64,000 nucleotides of DNA from UBA685 sp049890215 (lineage in GTDB: Bacteria > Pseudomonadota > Alphaproteobacteria > Puniceispirillales > Puniceispirillaceae), in contig JBMHBX010000067.1 of the NCBI GenBank assembly GCA_049890215.1, positions 1 through 64,000 of the forward strand, in the 5' to 3' direction. Positions within the stretch are counted from its first letter, which is position 1. The number at the start of each line of letters is the position of its first letter. A model generated the notes under the pieces. It had not been told where the DNA came from and made no database searches. It saw nothing but the letters and a program-made list of their open reading frames with translations. Of the stretch, positions 27,011 through 36,885 are shown piece by piece. The position numbers and the translations under genes were made by a program.

Positions 27011-29092
27011 TGAGCTGATGAGGGTCTGCCAGTCTTCTTCTGATAAAATGGTGACACCCAAATCGGCTGCTTTTTTTGCTTTTGATCCTGCCCCTTCACC
27101 GGCAATGAGATAATCTGTTTTGCCTGAGACAGAGCCTGAGACTTTGGCGCCAAGACGTTCAGCGACTGCTTTGGCTTCACTTCGTGATTGTTGTAACAAG
27201 GTGCCGGTAAATACCACAATTTTACCTGCCACCGGACTGTCATCTAGGGGGCGTTCAGGGGTGACGGGCGATATCTCTGCCAATAAATCCTGCACCGCCT
27301 GATAATTGGCATCATCACAGAAAAAGCTGATAATATCCTCCGCCATAGCCGCGCCAATTTGATCAATTTGCACCAAATCATCATAAGCCTGGCTAGTCTT
27401 ATCATGTGCCTCACGCGCTGCCTTGGCAAGCGCCGGTAATGTTTCATAATTCTGCGCTAACAGCTTGGCAGTGGCTTGTCCAATCTGGCGAATGCCAAGG
27501 CCAAAAATGACACGTTCCAATTCAATGTCGCGCCTGTCTTCAATGGCGGCTATCAGATTGGCAGCTGATTTTTCACCCATACGGTCAAGGGCTGCAATCT
27601 CATCAAAACGTCTGGTAAGATGAAAAATATCTGCCGGCGCCTTTATCCATCCAAGGGCAAAAAATTGTTCAATTTGCCGTGCGCCAAGACCTTCAATATC
27701 AAACGCATTACGAGAGACAAAATGTTTCATTAACTCAACAAACTGGGCTGAACAGGACAGATTGCCTGTGCAACGCCTGACAGCTTCACCCTCTGGTCTT
27801 ACCGCAGGGCTGTCACAAACAGGGCATCTGTCTGGAAAGGCAAAGGCGCTTGAGCCGGCGGGACGTCTTTGTGTTATCACTTCAATGATTTGCGGGATAA
27901 CATCACCTGCGCGTTGTAAAATAACGCTGTCACCCACCCGGATATTTTTGCGTTTGATTTCATCTTCATTATGCAGTGTGGCATTTGAGACGATGACGCC
28001 GCCCACATTAACAGGCTTCAGGCGTGCTACCGGTGTAAGGGCACCTGTGCGTCCAACCTGTATATCAATAGCTTCCAGAATGGTGGTCGCTTTTTCAGCC
28101 GGAAACTTATGGGCAATGGCCCATCTTGGTGCCCGGCTCACCGCGCCAAGGCGTTCCTGATAATCATGGCGGTCAACCTTATAGACAACCCCGTCAATAT
28201 CATAAGAAAGGCTGGCACGCTCAGCGCCAATCAGCTCATAATGTGCCAAAAGCTCTTGCGGTGTCTCACAAAGCTTCGTCAGGCTGTTAACGCTAAATCC
28301 ATAGCTTGCCAGATCGTCAAGAAACGCTGAATGAGTCTGCCAATTGGCGCCAGAGACCGTACCTGCACTATAGGCAAAAAAGCGCAAGGGCCGGCTTGCC
28401 GTAATGGTTGGATCTTTTTGACGAAGAGAGCCTGCGGCGGCGTTTCGCGGATTGGCAAACACTTTCTGATTAGCCTCTTGCTGGGCCTCATTTAAGGCCA
28501 GAAAATCTGCCTTATCCATATAGATTTCACCACGAACCTCAAGCAAAGGCGGCGGCGTGCCATCTAACTGTTTTGGAATTGAGGCCAGAACAAGAATATT
28601 GGCAGTGACATCCTCTCCGGTTGTGCCATCCCCTCTGGTTGCGGCCTGAACAAGCCTGCCATCTTCATAGCGAAGAGATAAAGATAAGCCATCAATTTTT
28701 GGCTCTGCTGTCAGACACACAGGCGCATCATCAGGTAAATTCAAAAACCGCTTTATGCGGTCAATAAAATCTGTGACATCTTCATATGAGAACGCATTTG
28801 CCAGAGACAACATACCAACACTGTGTGTGACCTTGCCAAATCCGGCATTTGGCTTTGCGCCGACCGTATTTTCTGGTGTGTCATCTCTGACAAGGTTTGG
28901 AAAAGCAGCTTCTAAAGATCTGTTATAGCGCACAAGCGCATCAAATTCAGCGTCCGAGATATCCGGGCTGTCATCACCATGATAACGCTGATTGTGATAA
29001 GAGATAGCCTCTGCCAGACGCGCCATCAGATCAGCTGCTTCTATGGGGGTCAGGCTATCAGGCTCGCGTGATAAATCTTTGGGGGAAAGCAT
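27005..29092 (-). CDS. ligA: NAD-dependent DNA ligase LigA
   Basis: LigA seals nicks using NAD and is essential for replication. The adenylation lysine is K132 in the motif PKIDG. NAD-binding domain Ia (YHNQRYHGDDSPDISDAEFD) lies at the N-terminus. A four-cysteine zinc finger (CPVC ... CTGNLSC), helix-hairpin-helix repeats and a C-terminal BRCT domain (VFTGTLLQQSRSEAKAVAERLG) are all present. At 695 aa the length is typical. It is last in the leftward run that starts with the dcw cluster. Confidence 0.98.
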   Translation of the reverse strand: MLSPKDLSREPDSLTPIEAADLMARLAEAISYHNQRYHGDDSPDISDAEFDALVRYNRSLEAAFPNLVRDDTPENTVGAKPNAGFGKVTHSVGMLSLANAFSYEDVTDFIDRIKRFLNLPDDAPVCLTAEPKIDGLSLSLRYEDGRLVQAATRGDGTTGEDVTANILVLASIPKQLDGTPPPLLEVRGEIYMDKADFLALNEAQQEANQKVFANPRNAAAGSLRQKDPTITASRPLRFFAYSAGTVSGANWQTHSAFLDDLASYGFSVNSLTKLCETPQELLAHYELIGAERASLSYDIDGVVYKVDRHDYQERLGAVSRAPRWAIAHKFPAEKATTILEAIDIQVGRTGALTPVARLKPVNVGGVIVSNATLHNEDEIKRKNIRVGDSVILQRAGDVIPQIIEVITQRRPAGSSAFAFPDRCPVCDSPAVRPEGEAVRRCTGNLSCSAQFVELMKHFVSRNAFDIEGLGARQIEQFFALGWIKAPADIFHLTRRFDEIAALDRMGEKSAANLIAAIEDRRDIELERVIFGLGIRQIGQATAKLLAQNYETLPALAKAAREAHDKTSQAYDDLVQIDQIGAAMAEDIISFFCDDANYQAVQDLLAEISPVTPERPLDDSPVAGKIVVFTGTLLQQSRSEAKAVAERLGAKVSGSVSGKTDYLIAGEGAGSKAKKAADLGVTILSEEDWQTLISSS

Positions 29093-29103
29093 AGAAAGCC
29101 CCT

Positions 29104-30789
29104 TTATATATCATCAAAGCCAAGCAAGGTCACCGCGGCGGCGCGCGCCTCCGGGGTGATATGCTCACCTGCCAACATACGCGCGATTTCTTCGGCGCGC
29201 TCATGTTGTGTCAGGATATCAGTGCGTGATATCACACTGTCATCTGTGGCAGATTTGGCGATTTTATAATGATGGGCGCCTTTGGCGGCGACTTGCGGTG
29301 AATGCGTAATCACAAGCGTTTGTGTCGCCTCGCCAAGGCGCGAGAGCCGCTCGCCAACACTCGCAGCAACTGCCCCGCCAACACCAGAATCAACCTCATC
29401 AAAAATCAGTGTTTTTGGTGTCTCTGTTCTGGCAAGCACGACTTTTAGAGCCAGTAAAAACCGTGCCAATTCACCCCCGGAAGCTGCCTTTTCAATAGGG
29501 GCCAGATCCTGACCCGGATTTGCGGCTGCTTCGAATCTGACAACATCCCATCCAACAGATGTCCATTTATCTGATTGCTCTTCAGCGTCAGACAGAGGAT
29601 GGCATAATGTTGCAAAGCGCGCTGATTCCAGCTTCAAAGGCGGTAATTCTGCCATAACCGCCTCATCAAGCCTGGCTGCAACCGCCTGCCGGCGCTCGGA
29701 AATCAGAGTGGCAATTTTCTGATAATAATCCTGCCATTCACGCTCTTTCGCGCGATAGGTGGCAAGGCCCCCTGATTTGTCATCTAGTGCCGCAAGGCGC
29801 AACGCCAGTGCCTCATGTATCTGTGGCAACTCATCTGGTGTGACATTATGTTTGCGCGCTTGTGTGCGGATTTCATGCAGGCGGTCATCAATTTGCTGAA
29901 GACGGGCCGGGTCAGCTTCTAAATCTGAGGCAACATGGCTGAGGGCTGCGCTTGCTTCTGATAATTCTGCCATGGTACGGGACAAAGCATCAAGCGCATC
30001 ATCAAGACGGCCTGCCCCTGCCTGAGAGACACGCTCAATCGCAGACAAAGCGCGCGAAATAGCGGCTTCTGCACCTGATTCTGCACGTAAAGCATCATCT
30101 GCTATATGCAATGCTTCTGCTATTTTTTCCAAATTACTGAATAAACTGCGCTCATTTGAAAGCGCCTCATCTTCGCCTGTTTGCGGGGCAAGCAGGTCAA
30201 GCTGTTCGACTGCATCACGAAGCCATTCTTCTTCTTCTCTTGCGGCTGCCAACGCGGCCTCTGCCTCTGCCAGATGTTTGCGGGCCTGGCGCCAGCCTGT
30301 AAAGGCCTCTTTTAATTTGGCAAGGCTGTCATCATGCTGACAGGCGCGGTCAAGAAGGCCCAGATGATTGCTAGCATCAAGAAGTCCGCGACCTTCAAAC
30401 TGGCCTTGAATTTCGACAAGCATATCACCGCATTGCCGCAAGAGATTAACCGACACAGGCTCATCATTAATGCTTGCAGGTGATTTGCCATCATGTCGCA
30501 ACTGGCGTTTGATGATGACCTCATCACTGCGCTCAATGCCTGCCTCATCTAGAATCTCCCAGATAGGATGGGTCCTGCTAATCTCAAATCTGGCAGTGAC
30601 AGAGGCGCGTTCTGCCCCTTTGCGAAGAAGGCCAAAATCGGCACGCGCACCAAGCGCAAGACCAAGGGAATCAAGCAAGATGGATTTACCTGCCCCTGTT
30701 TCTCCTGTCAGCACCGTCAGGCCTGACTTGAAATCAAGAGATAGCTCTTCTATGAGAACAATATTTTTGACGCTCAGATAACAGAGCAT
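29104..30789 (-). CDS. recN: DNA repair protein RecN
   Basis: RecN is an SMC-like ATPase acting early in double-strand break repair. Walker A GETGAGKS is at 29-36. A long helical middle (about 150-360) should form the coiled coil. The C-terminal half has the ABC signature SGGELARFLLALK, Walker B TLIFDEVDSGVGG and the H-loop VITHSPQVAA. Eleven bases separate it from ligA and six from bamD, so these three are probably one transcript. Confidence 0.96.
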   Translation of the reverse strand: MLCYLSVKNIVLIEELSLDFKSGLTVLTGETGAGKSILLDSLGLALGARADFGLLRKGAERASVTARFEISRTHPIWEILDEAGIERSDEVIIKRQLRHDGKSPASINDEPVSVNLLRQCGDMLVEIQGQFEGRGLLDASNHLGLLDRACQHDDSLAKLKEAFTGWRQARKHLAEAEAALAAAREEEEWLRDAVEQLDLLAPQTGEDEALSNERSLFSNLEKIAEALHIADDALRAESGAEAAISRALSAIERVSQAGAGRLDDALDALSRTMAELSEASAALSHVASDLEADPARLQQIDDRLHEIRTQARKHNVTPDELPQIHEALALRLAALDDKSGGLATYRAKEREWQDYYQKIATLISERRQAVAARLDEAVMAELPPLKLESARFATLCHPLSDAEEQSDKWTSVGWDVVRFEAAANPGQDLAPIEKAASGGELARFLLALKVVLARTETPKTLIFDEVDSGVGGAVAASVGERLSRLGEATQTLVITHSPQVAAKGAHHYKIAKSATDDSVISRTDILTQHERAEEIARMLAGEHITPEARAAAVTLLGFDDI

Positions 30790-30795
30790 GACACT

Positions 30796-31620
30796 TTAAT
30801 CAAACACCGAGAGAGTTTTGGTAAACAGCCCTTCCACAAAGCCTTGTGGGGCCGGGCGGTTTGGATCATCAACCAGCTCAATCGCACGAACTGTCCAGAT
30901 GGATTGCGGATAATTATATTCTGCAACCTGCAATACGCGCAACGCTTCCTCACGAAGACCAAGTGATAAATAAGCCTCTGTCAGGCGATAAAGGGCTTCT
31001 GGCACCTGATTGGTTGTATCATAGTCACGCACTACCACTTTGAATCTGGCAATGGCAGCACCAAAGTGACCGCCATCAAGATAAAAACGGCCAACAGACA
31101 TTTCCTTGCCTGCCAGATGTGAGCGTGTCAAATCAAGCTTAAGCTGACTATCTCTGGCATAAAGGCCATTCGGAAAGCGGCGCAATAAATCTTCAAAGGC
31201 CTGTTTTGCGTCTCTGGTCATGGCAGCATCACGCTCTACATTGACGATTTGCTCATAATAACAAAGCGCCCGCAAATAATAGGCATATTCTGTCAATTCG
31301 CCGGCCGCCGGATTTAATTCAATAAATCTGTCCAGAGCGGCTATCGCGCGTGGATATTGGTTATCCTGATAAAAGGACCAGGCGGCCATCACCTGTGCTT
31401 GTGTGGCCCATTTGGAATAAGGGTGCTGGCGTTCAACTTCTTCAAATTTTGGTGCCGCGGCTTTGGCTGATTCATTCAAAGCGGTGTCAAGCGCTTCATT
31501 ATACAAAACCTCAACCGGCTTTTCTTCTTGCACGAGCAATGAGGCTTCGTCATTTGATGAACAGGCAAATAGCAGGACACAGGCGCTTATAAGGCACAGT
31601 TGTCTTAAAGTATGTATCAT
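30796..31620 (-). CDS. bamD: Outer membrane assembly lipoprotein BamD
   Basis: BamD is the essential lipoprotein of the BAM complex that inserts beta-barrels into the outer membrane. I chose the ATG at 31620 because it starts a clean lipoprotein signal with lipobox LLFAC; upstream in-frame codons look non-coding. Five TPR-like repeats follow, including YNEALD, PYSKWATQAQVMAAWSFYQ, YAYYLRALCYYEQI and ALYRLTEAYLSLGLREEA. A gap of 154 bases separates it from lpxC. Confidence 0.95.
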   Translation of the reverse strand: MIHTLRQLCLISACVLLFACSSNDEASLLVQEEKPVEVLYNEALDTALNESAKAAAPKFEEVERQHPYSKWATQAQVMAAWSFYQDNQYPRAIAALDRFIELNPAAGELTEYAYYLRALCYYEQIVNVERDAAMTRDAKQAFEDLLRRFPNGLYARDSQLKLDLTRSHLAGKEMSVGRFYLDGGHFGAAIARFKVVVRDYDTTNQVPEALYRLTEAYLSLGLREEALRVLQVAEYNYPQSIWTVRAIELVDDPNRPAPQGFVEGLFTKTLSVFD

Positions 31621-31774
31621 CACTCTTAACGTCTCACGGCAGATTAATCTCACCTTTTATTTATAGCGTATTTGCCGCGAGGATAAAGGGGGAAATTACG
31701 CAATCACACACGACCACACATCTTTTAAGCCATGGTTATGCTGATGAAGACAGGTGTGTTTGCACTTGCTGCTG

Positions 31775-32752
31775 TTATGCGCTTGCAGCCAGAGGCACTG
31801 CGGTTGCGTCAACAGCTTCGACTGACGGGGCAACTGAGATATCACCTTCGCGCAAGACAATGCGATAGGCGCTTGGGTCACGAAGCAGGGCTTGTACAAG
31901 CAAAGTGCTTAAACGGTGACCAGGCAAATGTGCGCTAAGACAGCCAATAAGAGGCATGCCGACAAGGAATAAATCACCTATGCAATCAAGGGCTTTATGT
32001 TTGACGCACTCATCTTTCATGCGCAGGCCGCCTTCATTGAGGATTTTGCCTTCATCATAAACAAGAGCGTTATCAAGTGACCCGCCTTTGCCAAATCCTG
32101 CCAGACGCATCTTTTCCACGTCTGAGAACATGCAGAATGTTCTGGCAAGCGCGATTTCATCTGCAAAATGTTCATCTGCCATGTCAAAATGCAGATTTTG
32201 TTTGCCAATGCCAGGATCGCTAAAATCAATATCAATATCAAGCTGAAGTGACTTGGCAGGTGATAATTGTGCCCATGCGCCATTATCCAATTGGACGCGC
32301 ACTGGTGAAAGAATTTCAAGATATGTGCGGTGACTGTCAAGCGGCATAATGCCAGCCTTATTCAGCGCCTCAACGATCATAGCGCTTGAGCCGTCATAAA
32401 TTGGCACTTCAGGGCCATCAAGCTCAACCAGAATATTGTCAATGCCAAGGCCGTGAAAGGCAGCCATCAGATGTTCGATCATACGCACTTCTGTGCCAGC
32501 TTTATTTTTGATGGTTGTGCAAAGCTGCGTTTCAATTGCATTGGCAGCATGTGCCAATACATAACCATCATCTTCACCAATATCTGAACGCAGGAATAAA
32601 ATGCCGGTGTCTGCGATAGCCGGACGCATGATCACTCTGGTAAAGCGACCGGAATGCACACCGATCCCCGCCATTTCGATTGTCGCCTTGATCGTTGTTT
32701 GCATCGTGCCCATGCTTGATGAGCCATTTGCATCTATGGCTGTTTGTTTCAA
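31775..32752 (-). CDS. lpxC: UDP-3-O-acyl-N-acetylglucosamine deacetylase LpxC
   Basis: LpxC performs the committed step of lipid A synthesis, a zinc-dependent deacetylation. Metal and catalytic residues are visible in IEHLMAAFHGLGIDN, HKALDCIGDL (His and Asp) and LSAHLPGHRLS. I chose the TTG at 32752, where AGGGGAG sits 8 bases upstream, over a TTG 33 bases earlier with no ribosome binding site. The protein has about 11 more N-terminal residues than E. coli LpxC (IKATIEMAGIGVHSGRFT is the usual start). Lying just after ftsZ is a conserved position. Confidence 0.95.
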   Translation of the reverse strand: MKQTAIDANGSSSMGTMQTTIKATIEMAGIGVHSGRFTRVIMRPAIADTGILFLRSDIGEDDGYVLAHAANAIETQLCTTIKNKAGTEVRMIEHLMAAFHGLGIDNILVELDGPEVPIYDGSSAMIVEALNKAGIMPLDSHRTYLEILSPVRVQLDNGAWAQLSPAKSLQLDIDIDFSDPGIGKQNLHFDMADEHFADEIALARTFCMFSDVEKMRLAGFGKGGSLDNALVYDEGKILNEGGLRMKDECVKHKALDCIGDLFLVGMPLIGCLSAHLPGHRLSTLLVQALLRDPSAYRIVLREGDISVAPSVEAVDATAVPLAASA

Positions 32753-32852
32753 CAGATACTCTCCCCTTGATGACAGATTAGTCAATCATCAGTGAAGCTT
32801 AAATTATACAAGCCTGTTTGGAATGCCAAATCACTTTACTGTAACCTTTTGT

Positions 32853-32881
32853 AGCAGTCTGCCGATGCCTGGCAGACTGCT
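32853..32881 (-). terminator. Hairpin between ftsZ and lpxC
   Basis: A perfect 11-base stem AGCAGTCTGCC / GGCAGACTGCT with a 7-base loop, 29 bases past the ftsZ stop. No T-run follows on the minus strand, so it may attenuate, stabilise or process the mRNA rather than fully terminate it. Confidence 0.5.
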
Positions 32882-32909
32882 ATCATTGAAGGGTGTGACT
32901 GGCAAAGGC

Positions 32910-34610
32910 CTAATTTGCCTGACGGCGCAAGAAAGCTGGTATATCCAGCTCATCATCTGCCTCATCTTTATCAGATGATGACTGTTGACCAATTGGCAGC
33001 GTTTCTTGCAAAGCAGCGCCTCTTGATAAGTTCAAGATGGCAGGTGCTTCTGGTGCGGCAGGCTCCCCAGCGACTGGTGCTTCTGCCTCTTCTGCTTTGC
33101 CTCGAGGGCGCCACAGACCTGAGATCTGCCTGATAAGAGACGGGCGCGTCTCTGGTATCGGGTCTGTCTGAGATACCACATCGGCTGCATCCACGCTCAA
33201 AGGCTCTGAGGGGATGAAGCTGTCTTGCGGTGCAGGTGCCATGCTTTCAGCTTCTTGTGCCAAATCATCGATACGCGCGACCGCTTCTTCAAGATCTAGC
33301 TGAGCTGTGTCATTGTCTGATGAAGCCTCTGCTTGCGCGTCTTGCTGATCAGATGACGAGGTGACCTCTTGATCCATAACAGGCTCTTGCGTCATGGCTG
33401 GCATTTCCTGGTTATCTTCAGGCACATCTCCCATCATCACAGGGACATCTGAATCCAGACGATCTGCCATCTCAGGCATAGAGCCATCCATTACCTTTGT
33501 CGGTATGGGCGCATCAAAGGCTGTGTCTTCTGGCAATTTGACATTGCTGTCTTCTTTTGCCGCGGCCTCATCGCTGCTCAGACCAGTTGCAATGCCAGCG
33601 GTATTTGGCCTCATTGGGGCCGGAATCGGCGCTGCAATTGAATTGGCATCAATACCGGTTGCGACAACAGACACACGAATCGTGCCGTCCAGAGAGTCAT
33701 CAATGGCTGAGCCAAAGATCAGATTGGCATCTTCATCAACTTCACGTCTGATACGTTGCACAGCTTCGTCAACTTCGTAAAAACCAAGTTCAGGGCCACC
33801 TGTGACATTAACGATAAGCGCTTTGGCACCAAGCAAAGTGGTGTCTTCAAGAAGCGGGTTATTAATGGCAGTTTCAGCAGCGATAATAGCTCTGTTTTCA
33901 CCAGACGCTTCGCCTGTACCCATCATGGCTTTGCCCATCTCAGTCATCACTGAGCGGATATCAGCAAAATCAAGATTGATAATGCCAGGCTTTAGCATCA
34001 GATCTGTGACACCGCTAACACCCTGATATAGCACTTCATCTGCCATATGGAAGGCATCTGCAAAAGTTGTGCGCTCATTTGTGACATGGAACAAATTCTG
34101 GTTCGGCACAACGATGAGTGTGTCAACATGCGCGGCAAGCTGTTCTATGCCTGTATTGGCCTGTTTCATGCGGCGCGGGCCTTCAAATTCAAACGGTTTG
34201 GTGACAACACCCACCGTTAAAATGCCATTTTCACGAGCGGCTCTGGCAATCACAGGTGCTGCGCCTGTGCCTGTGCCACCACCCATACCGGCAGTGATAA
34301 AGACCATGTTACAATCATGCAATTCAGCAATGACCTCATTCATGGATTCTTCAGCCGCCTGGCGTCCGATATCTGGTTTTGATCCTGCGCCAAGACCGGC
34401 GGTAAGATTCGTGCCAAGTTGGATTTTGCGTGGCGCCAGAGAATGGGCCAATGCCTGGCCATCTGTGTTTGCCACAAGAAAATCAACACCATCTAAATTG
34501 GCATTGATCATATTATTGACAGCGTTGCATCCTGCGCCGCCAACACCGATAACAGTAATGCGCGGGCGTAGCTCTTGCATTGTCTGTGGTACAGTCAGGT
34601 TGATACTCAT
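32910..34610 (-). CDS. ftsZ: Cell division GTPase FtsZ
   Basis: FtsZ polymerises into the ring that organises division. The nucleotide-binding GVGGAGCNAVNNM is at 22-34 and the tubulin signature GGGTGTGAAPV at 110-120; the T7 loop NLDFADIRSVM follows. The globular core ends near residue 320. A long acidic linker rich in D, E, A, P and M runs to about 550, then a conserved C-terminal peptide DELDIPAFLRRQ, the docking site for FtsA and others. At 566 aa it is long because of the linker, as in several alphaproteobacteria. An untranslated gap of 137 bases with repeats separates it from ftsA. Confidence 0.98.
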   Translation of the reverse strand: MSINLTVPQTMQELRPRITVIGVGGAGCNAVNNMINANLDGVDFLVANTDGQALAHSLAPRKIQLGTNLTAGLGAGSKPDIGRQAAEESMNEVIAELHDCNMVFITAGMGGGTGTGAAPVIARAARENGILTVGVVTKPFEFEGPRRMKQANTGIEQLAAHVDTLIVVPNQNLFHVTNERTTFADAFHMADEVLYQGVSGVTDLMLKPGIINLDFADIRSVMTEMGKAMMGTGEASGENRAIIAAETAINNPLLEDTTLLGAKALIVNVTGGPELGFYEVDEAVQRIRREVDEDANLIFGSAIDDSLDGTIRVSVVATGIDANSIAAPIPAPMRPNTAGIATGLSSDEAAAKEDSNVKLPEDTAFDAPIPTKVMDGSMPEMADRLDSDVPVMMGDVPEDNQEMPAMTQEPVMDQEVTSSSDQQDAQAEASSDNDTAQLDLEEAVARIDDLAQEAESMAPAPQDSFIPSEPLSVDAADVVSQTDPIPETRPSLIRQISGLWRPRGKAEEAEAPVAGEPAAPEAPAILNLSRGAALQETLPIGQQSSSDKDEADDELDIPAFLRRQAN

Positions 34611-34688
34611 TTTAGCCTCCCTTCAATTTTAAGGCTTATTATGTTTGCTATGTACCTCATAGCGGAGGATCTGCCATGATGATTTGTC

Positions 34689-34753
34689 TCATCACAGCTT
34701 AGATTCAGGTTCACATTAGCGCGCTTCATCACAGCTCCTTTTGCTCATCACAG
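34689..34753 (-). repeat. Three direct TCATCACAG repeats between ftsA and ftsZ
   Basis: The 9-base word occurs at 34689, 34726 and 34745 (CTGTGATGA on the coding strand), the last overlapping the ftsA stop codon. Spacings are 37 and 19 bases. No known binding site matches. They could be regulator sites for an internal ftsZ promoter. Confidence 0.45.
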
Positions 34754-36058
34754 ATGCGTGCGCAGCCACATGCCAAGGCGCCCAAAAGGCGTTTTTGACA
34801 AAATGGCAGGGTGAAATTCTGTCAGCTCTTCTTCTGCTGATTTGGCAACATGCAAAGCCATGCCAACAAGCGCAGAGAAAGCCGGATTAGAAGAATGCTC
34901 ATCAAGTCCCATAATATGATGCGGCGTGGCAAGCGTGGCGCGCCTCTTCCAATATTGAGAGACAAAATCAGCCATGCCTGTCAGCTGGCTTGCACCGCCT
35001 GTCAGCACAACACGCTGGCCAATATGATTGCCAAGACCTGCTTCTTTCAGCTTGCCAAATATCAGATCCAATATCTCTTCTACTCTTGGTCTGATGATAT
35101 CGCTTAGCAATTGTCTGTTGATGGTCTCTCCATTTGGCAGGGTAAGATCCTGCATTTGATAGGCGCTTGCTGCGGGAATAAAATTATCACCTGCTGCCAG
35201 AAATGGCGGCGGTGATAAGATATTGCCAATGGCTTCACCATGAGATGGCGTAATGGCACCTTCCATCGCCTTCAGCCTTTCTGCATCAGAGACAGAGACA
35301 GATAAAATACGTGCAATATCTCTTGTGATCTGGTGACCGCCCACAGGGACTGAGGCAATACCGACAACCCCATTATTCAAAAACAGGGCTGCAGAGGTTG
35401 TGCCGCCCCCCATATCAACGACCAAAGCGCCAAGATCAGCTTCTTCTTCAGATAAACAGGCAAGGCCAGACGCATAGGCACAATGGCCAACACGCCCCAT
35501 AGACAGATGATTATGCTGCACTGCCTCAGACAGGTTCATATAGGCTGTGGCAGACATAGATATGCCGGTCGCATCAAGTGCCAGATGACTGGCACGCATA
35601 CCTCTTGGATTTTGCACAATCTGGCTTTTATCAATGATGTAATGCAGGCGTTCAGACGCGATAAGGCACCGCCCTTCCGGCAAGGCAATTTGTAATTGTT
35701 TTGCCAGTAAGCGGCCAATATCACGTTTGCTGATGATGGCATCTGTCAGCTCAAGCTGATAGCGATCTATTTGTGAAGAGACCTGTCCGCCCGGCATGAC
35801 AAGATGAAGATCTTTGATTGTCAGCCCTGCTTTTCTTTCTGCTGTTTCAACGACTTTGCCGACTGTCTCACTAAACAGGACAAGATCAGAAATCTCACCT
35901 CTTTGAATGCCGGCAGAGGCATGCATCGCATAAGATAAGATATTCAGCTTACCACCTGCCGGCTCTACAATCAGGCAACCAAGCTTTGATGATCCAACAT
36001 CAAGAACCGCAAAAGGTCCTTTGACAGAGATAGCTTTCATTGGGGTCAATGCACTCAT
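34748..36058 (-). CDS. ftsA: Cell division protein FtsA
   Basis: FtsA is the actin-like protein that tethers FtsZ to the membrane and recruits later division proteins. The actin-fold phosphate loops are visible in FAVLDVGSSKLGCLIVE and VVDMGGGTTSAALFLNN, with VVLTGGASQLTG near the end. The C-terminus GRLGMWLRTHL looks like the amphipathic membrane-targeting helix. Its start overlaps the ftsQ stop by 4 bases. Confidence 0.96.
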   Translation of the reverse strand: MSALTPMKAISVKGPFAVLDVGSSKLGCLIVEPAGGKLNILSYAMHASAGIQRGEISDLVLFSETVGKVVETAERKAGLTIKDLHLVMPGGQVSSQIDRYQLELTDAIISKRDIGRLLAKQLQIALPEGRCLIASERLHYIIDKSQIVQNPRGMRASHLALDATGISMSATAYMNLSEAVQHNHLSMGRVGHCAYASGLACLSEEEADLGALVVDMGGGTTSAALFLNNGVVGIASVPVGGHQITRDIARILSVSVSDAERLKAMEGAITPSHGEAIGNILSPPPFLAAGDNFIPAASAYQMQDLTLPNGETINRQLLSDIIRPRVEEILDLIFGKLKEAGLGNHIGQRVVLTGGASQLTGMADFVSQYWKRRATLATPHHIMGLDEHSSNPAFSALVGMALHVAKSAEEELTEFHPAILSKTPFGRLGMWLRTHL

Positions 36059-36885
36059 GTCTTTTGCCCTCTTTTGCTAAGTGGCAGGTTAGGTTCCACG
36101 ATAAATTGCCCTGATACACGCATATCAATAACTGCCAAATCGCGTTTCATGATTTGCTTTTGGCGGTCAATGATAGCCAATTTGGACCAGGCAAGTACGG
36201 CGTCTTTTTCAGGCAGTCTGACAGCCAGACCTGTTTTCAGATGCACATCCCATCGTCTGTTTGACACGCGCTGCAAGGCCCATACATCTGAGAAAAGCTC
36301 CGGCTCAGTGCGCAACTCTTCTATGATGAATTTTGCCTGCTCTGCGGCCCCTTCACCTGATACGACCGGCAAATGGCTGAAATTGGCAGCTTGTGCGCCA
36401 AAGATGATACTGCCTGTCTCATCAATCAGACGGTGACCTGCGGTTGTTTGCAACAAGGCAAGCGGGCGGCGCTCTGTTAAGGATATCTCTATCGCATCAG
36501 GATAGATACGCGCGACTTTGGCTGATTTCACCCATCCAAGCTGTTCCAGATTATGTTGTATCTCGGCAAGGGACAAAGATAATAACGGCGTGCCGTAAGA
36601 GGCGCCTACAGCAGATTTAATATGCGCATCACTTGTAAAATTACGCCCTTTTACATGAATATCTGACAAGGCAAATCCCTGATTTGCGCTTATCTGATAA
36701 GCGCTTGTGATCAGCGCCTGCCTGCCTGTCCATATAAAGACACAAGCTGTTATGACACCAAGGCATAGCCCGCCCTTGATAGCGCGCTTTACAAAAGGCA
36801 AATTAAATGATTTGGCGCGGCCTCGCGGGGCCTCTTTTCTTTGCATATCGCTATTGTCTTTTTTGAAAAAACTCAATCGTCGCAT
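36055..36885 (-). CDS. ftsQ: Cell division protein FtsQ
   Basis: FtsQ is a bitopic membrane protein that forms the FtsQLB subcomplex of the divisome. A basic cytoplasmic N-terminus is followed by a membrane segment (about 38-53, GLCLGVITACVFIWTG) and a POTRA domain (FALSDIHVKGRNFTSDAHI ... GWVKSAKVARIYPDAIEI). The beta domain after it includes LTERRPLALLQ and LIDETGSII. It overlaps ddl by 13 bases and ftsA by 4. Confidence 0.93.
   Translation of the reverse strand: MRRLSFFKKDNSDMQRKEAPRGRAKSFNLPFVKRAIKGGLCLGVITACVFIWTGRQALITSAYQISANQGFALSDIHVKGRNFTSDAHIKSAVGASYGTPLLSLSLAEIQHNLEQLGWVKSAKVARIYPDAIEISLTERRPLALLQTTAGHRLIDETGSIIFGAQAANFSHLPVVSGEGAAEQAKFIIEELRTEPELFSDVWALQRVSNRRWDVHLKTGLAVRLPEKDAVLAWSKLAIIDRQKQIMKRDLAVIDMRVSGQFIVEPNLPLSKRGQKT

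Noticed and set aside
34069..34632. A 187-codon plus-strand frame opposite ftsZ
   Set aside because: Antisense shadow of the conserved GTPase domain of FtsZ; no ribosome binding site or homology.
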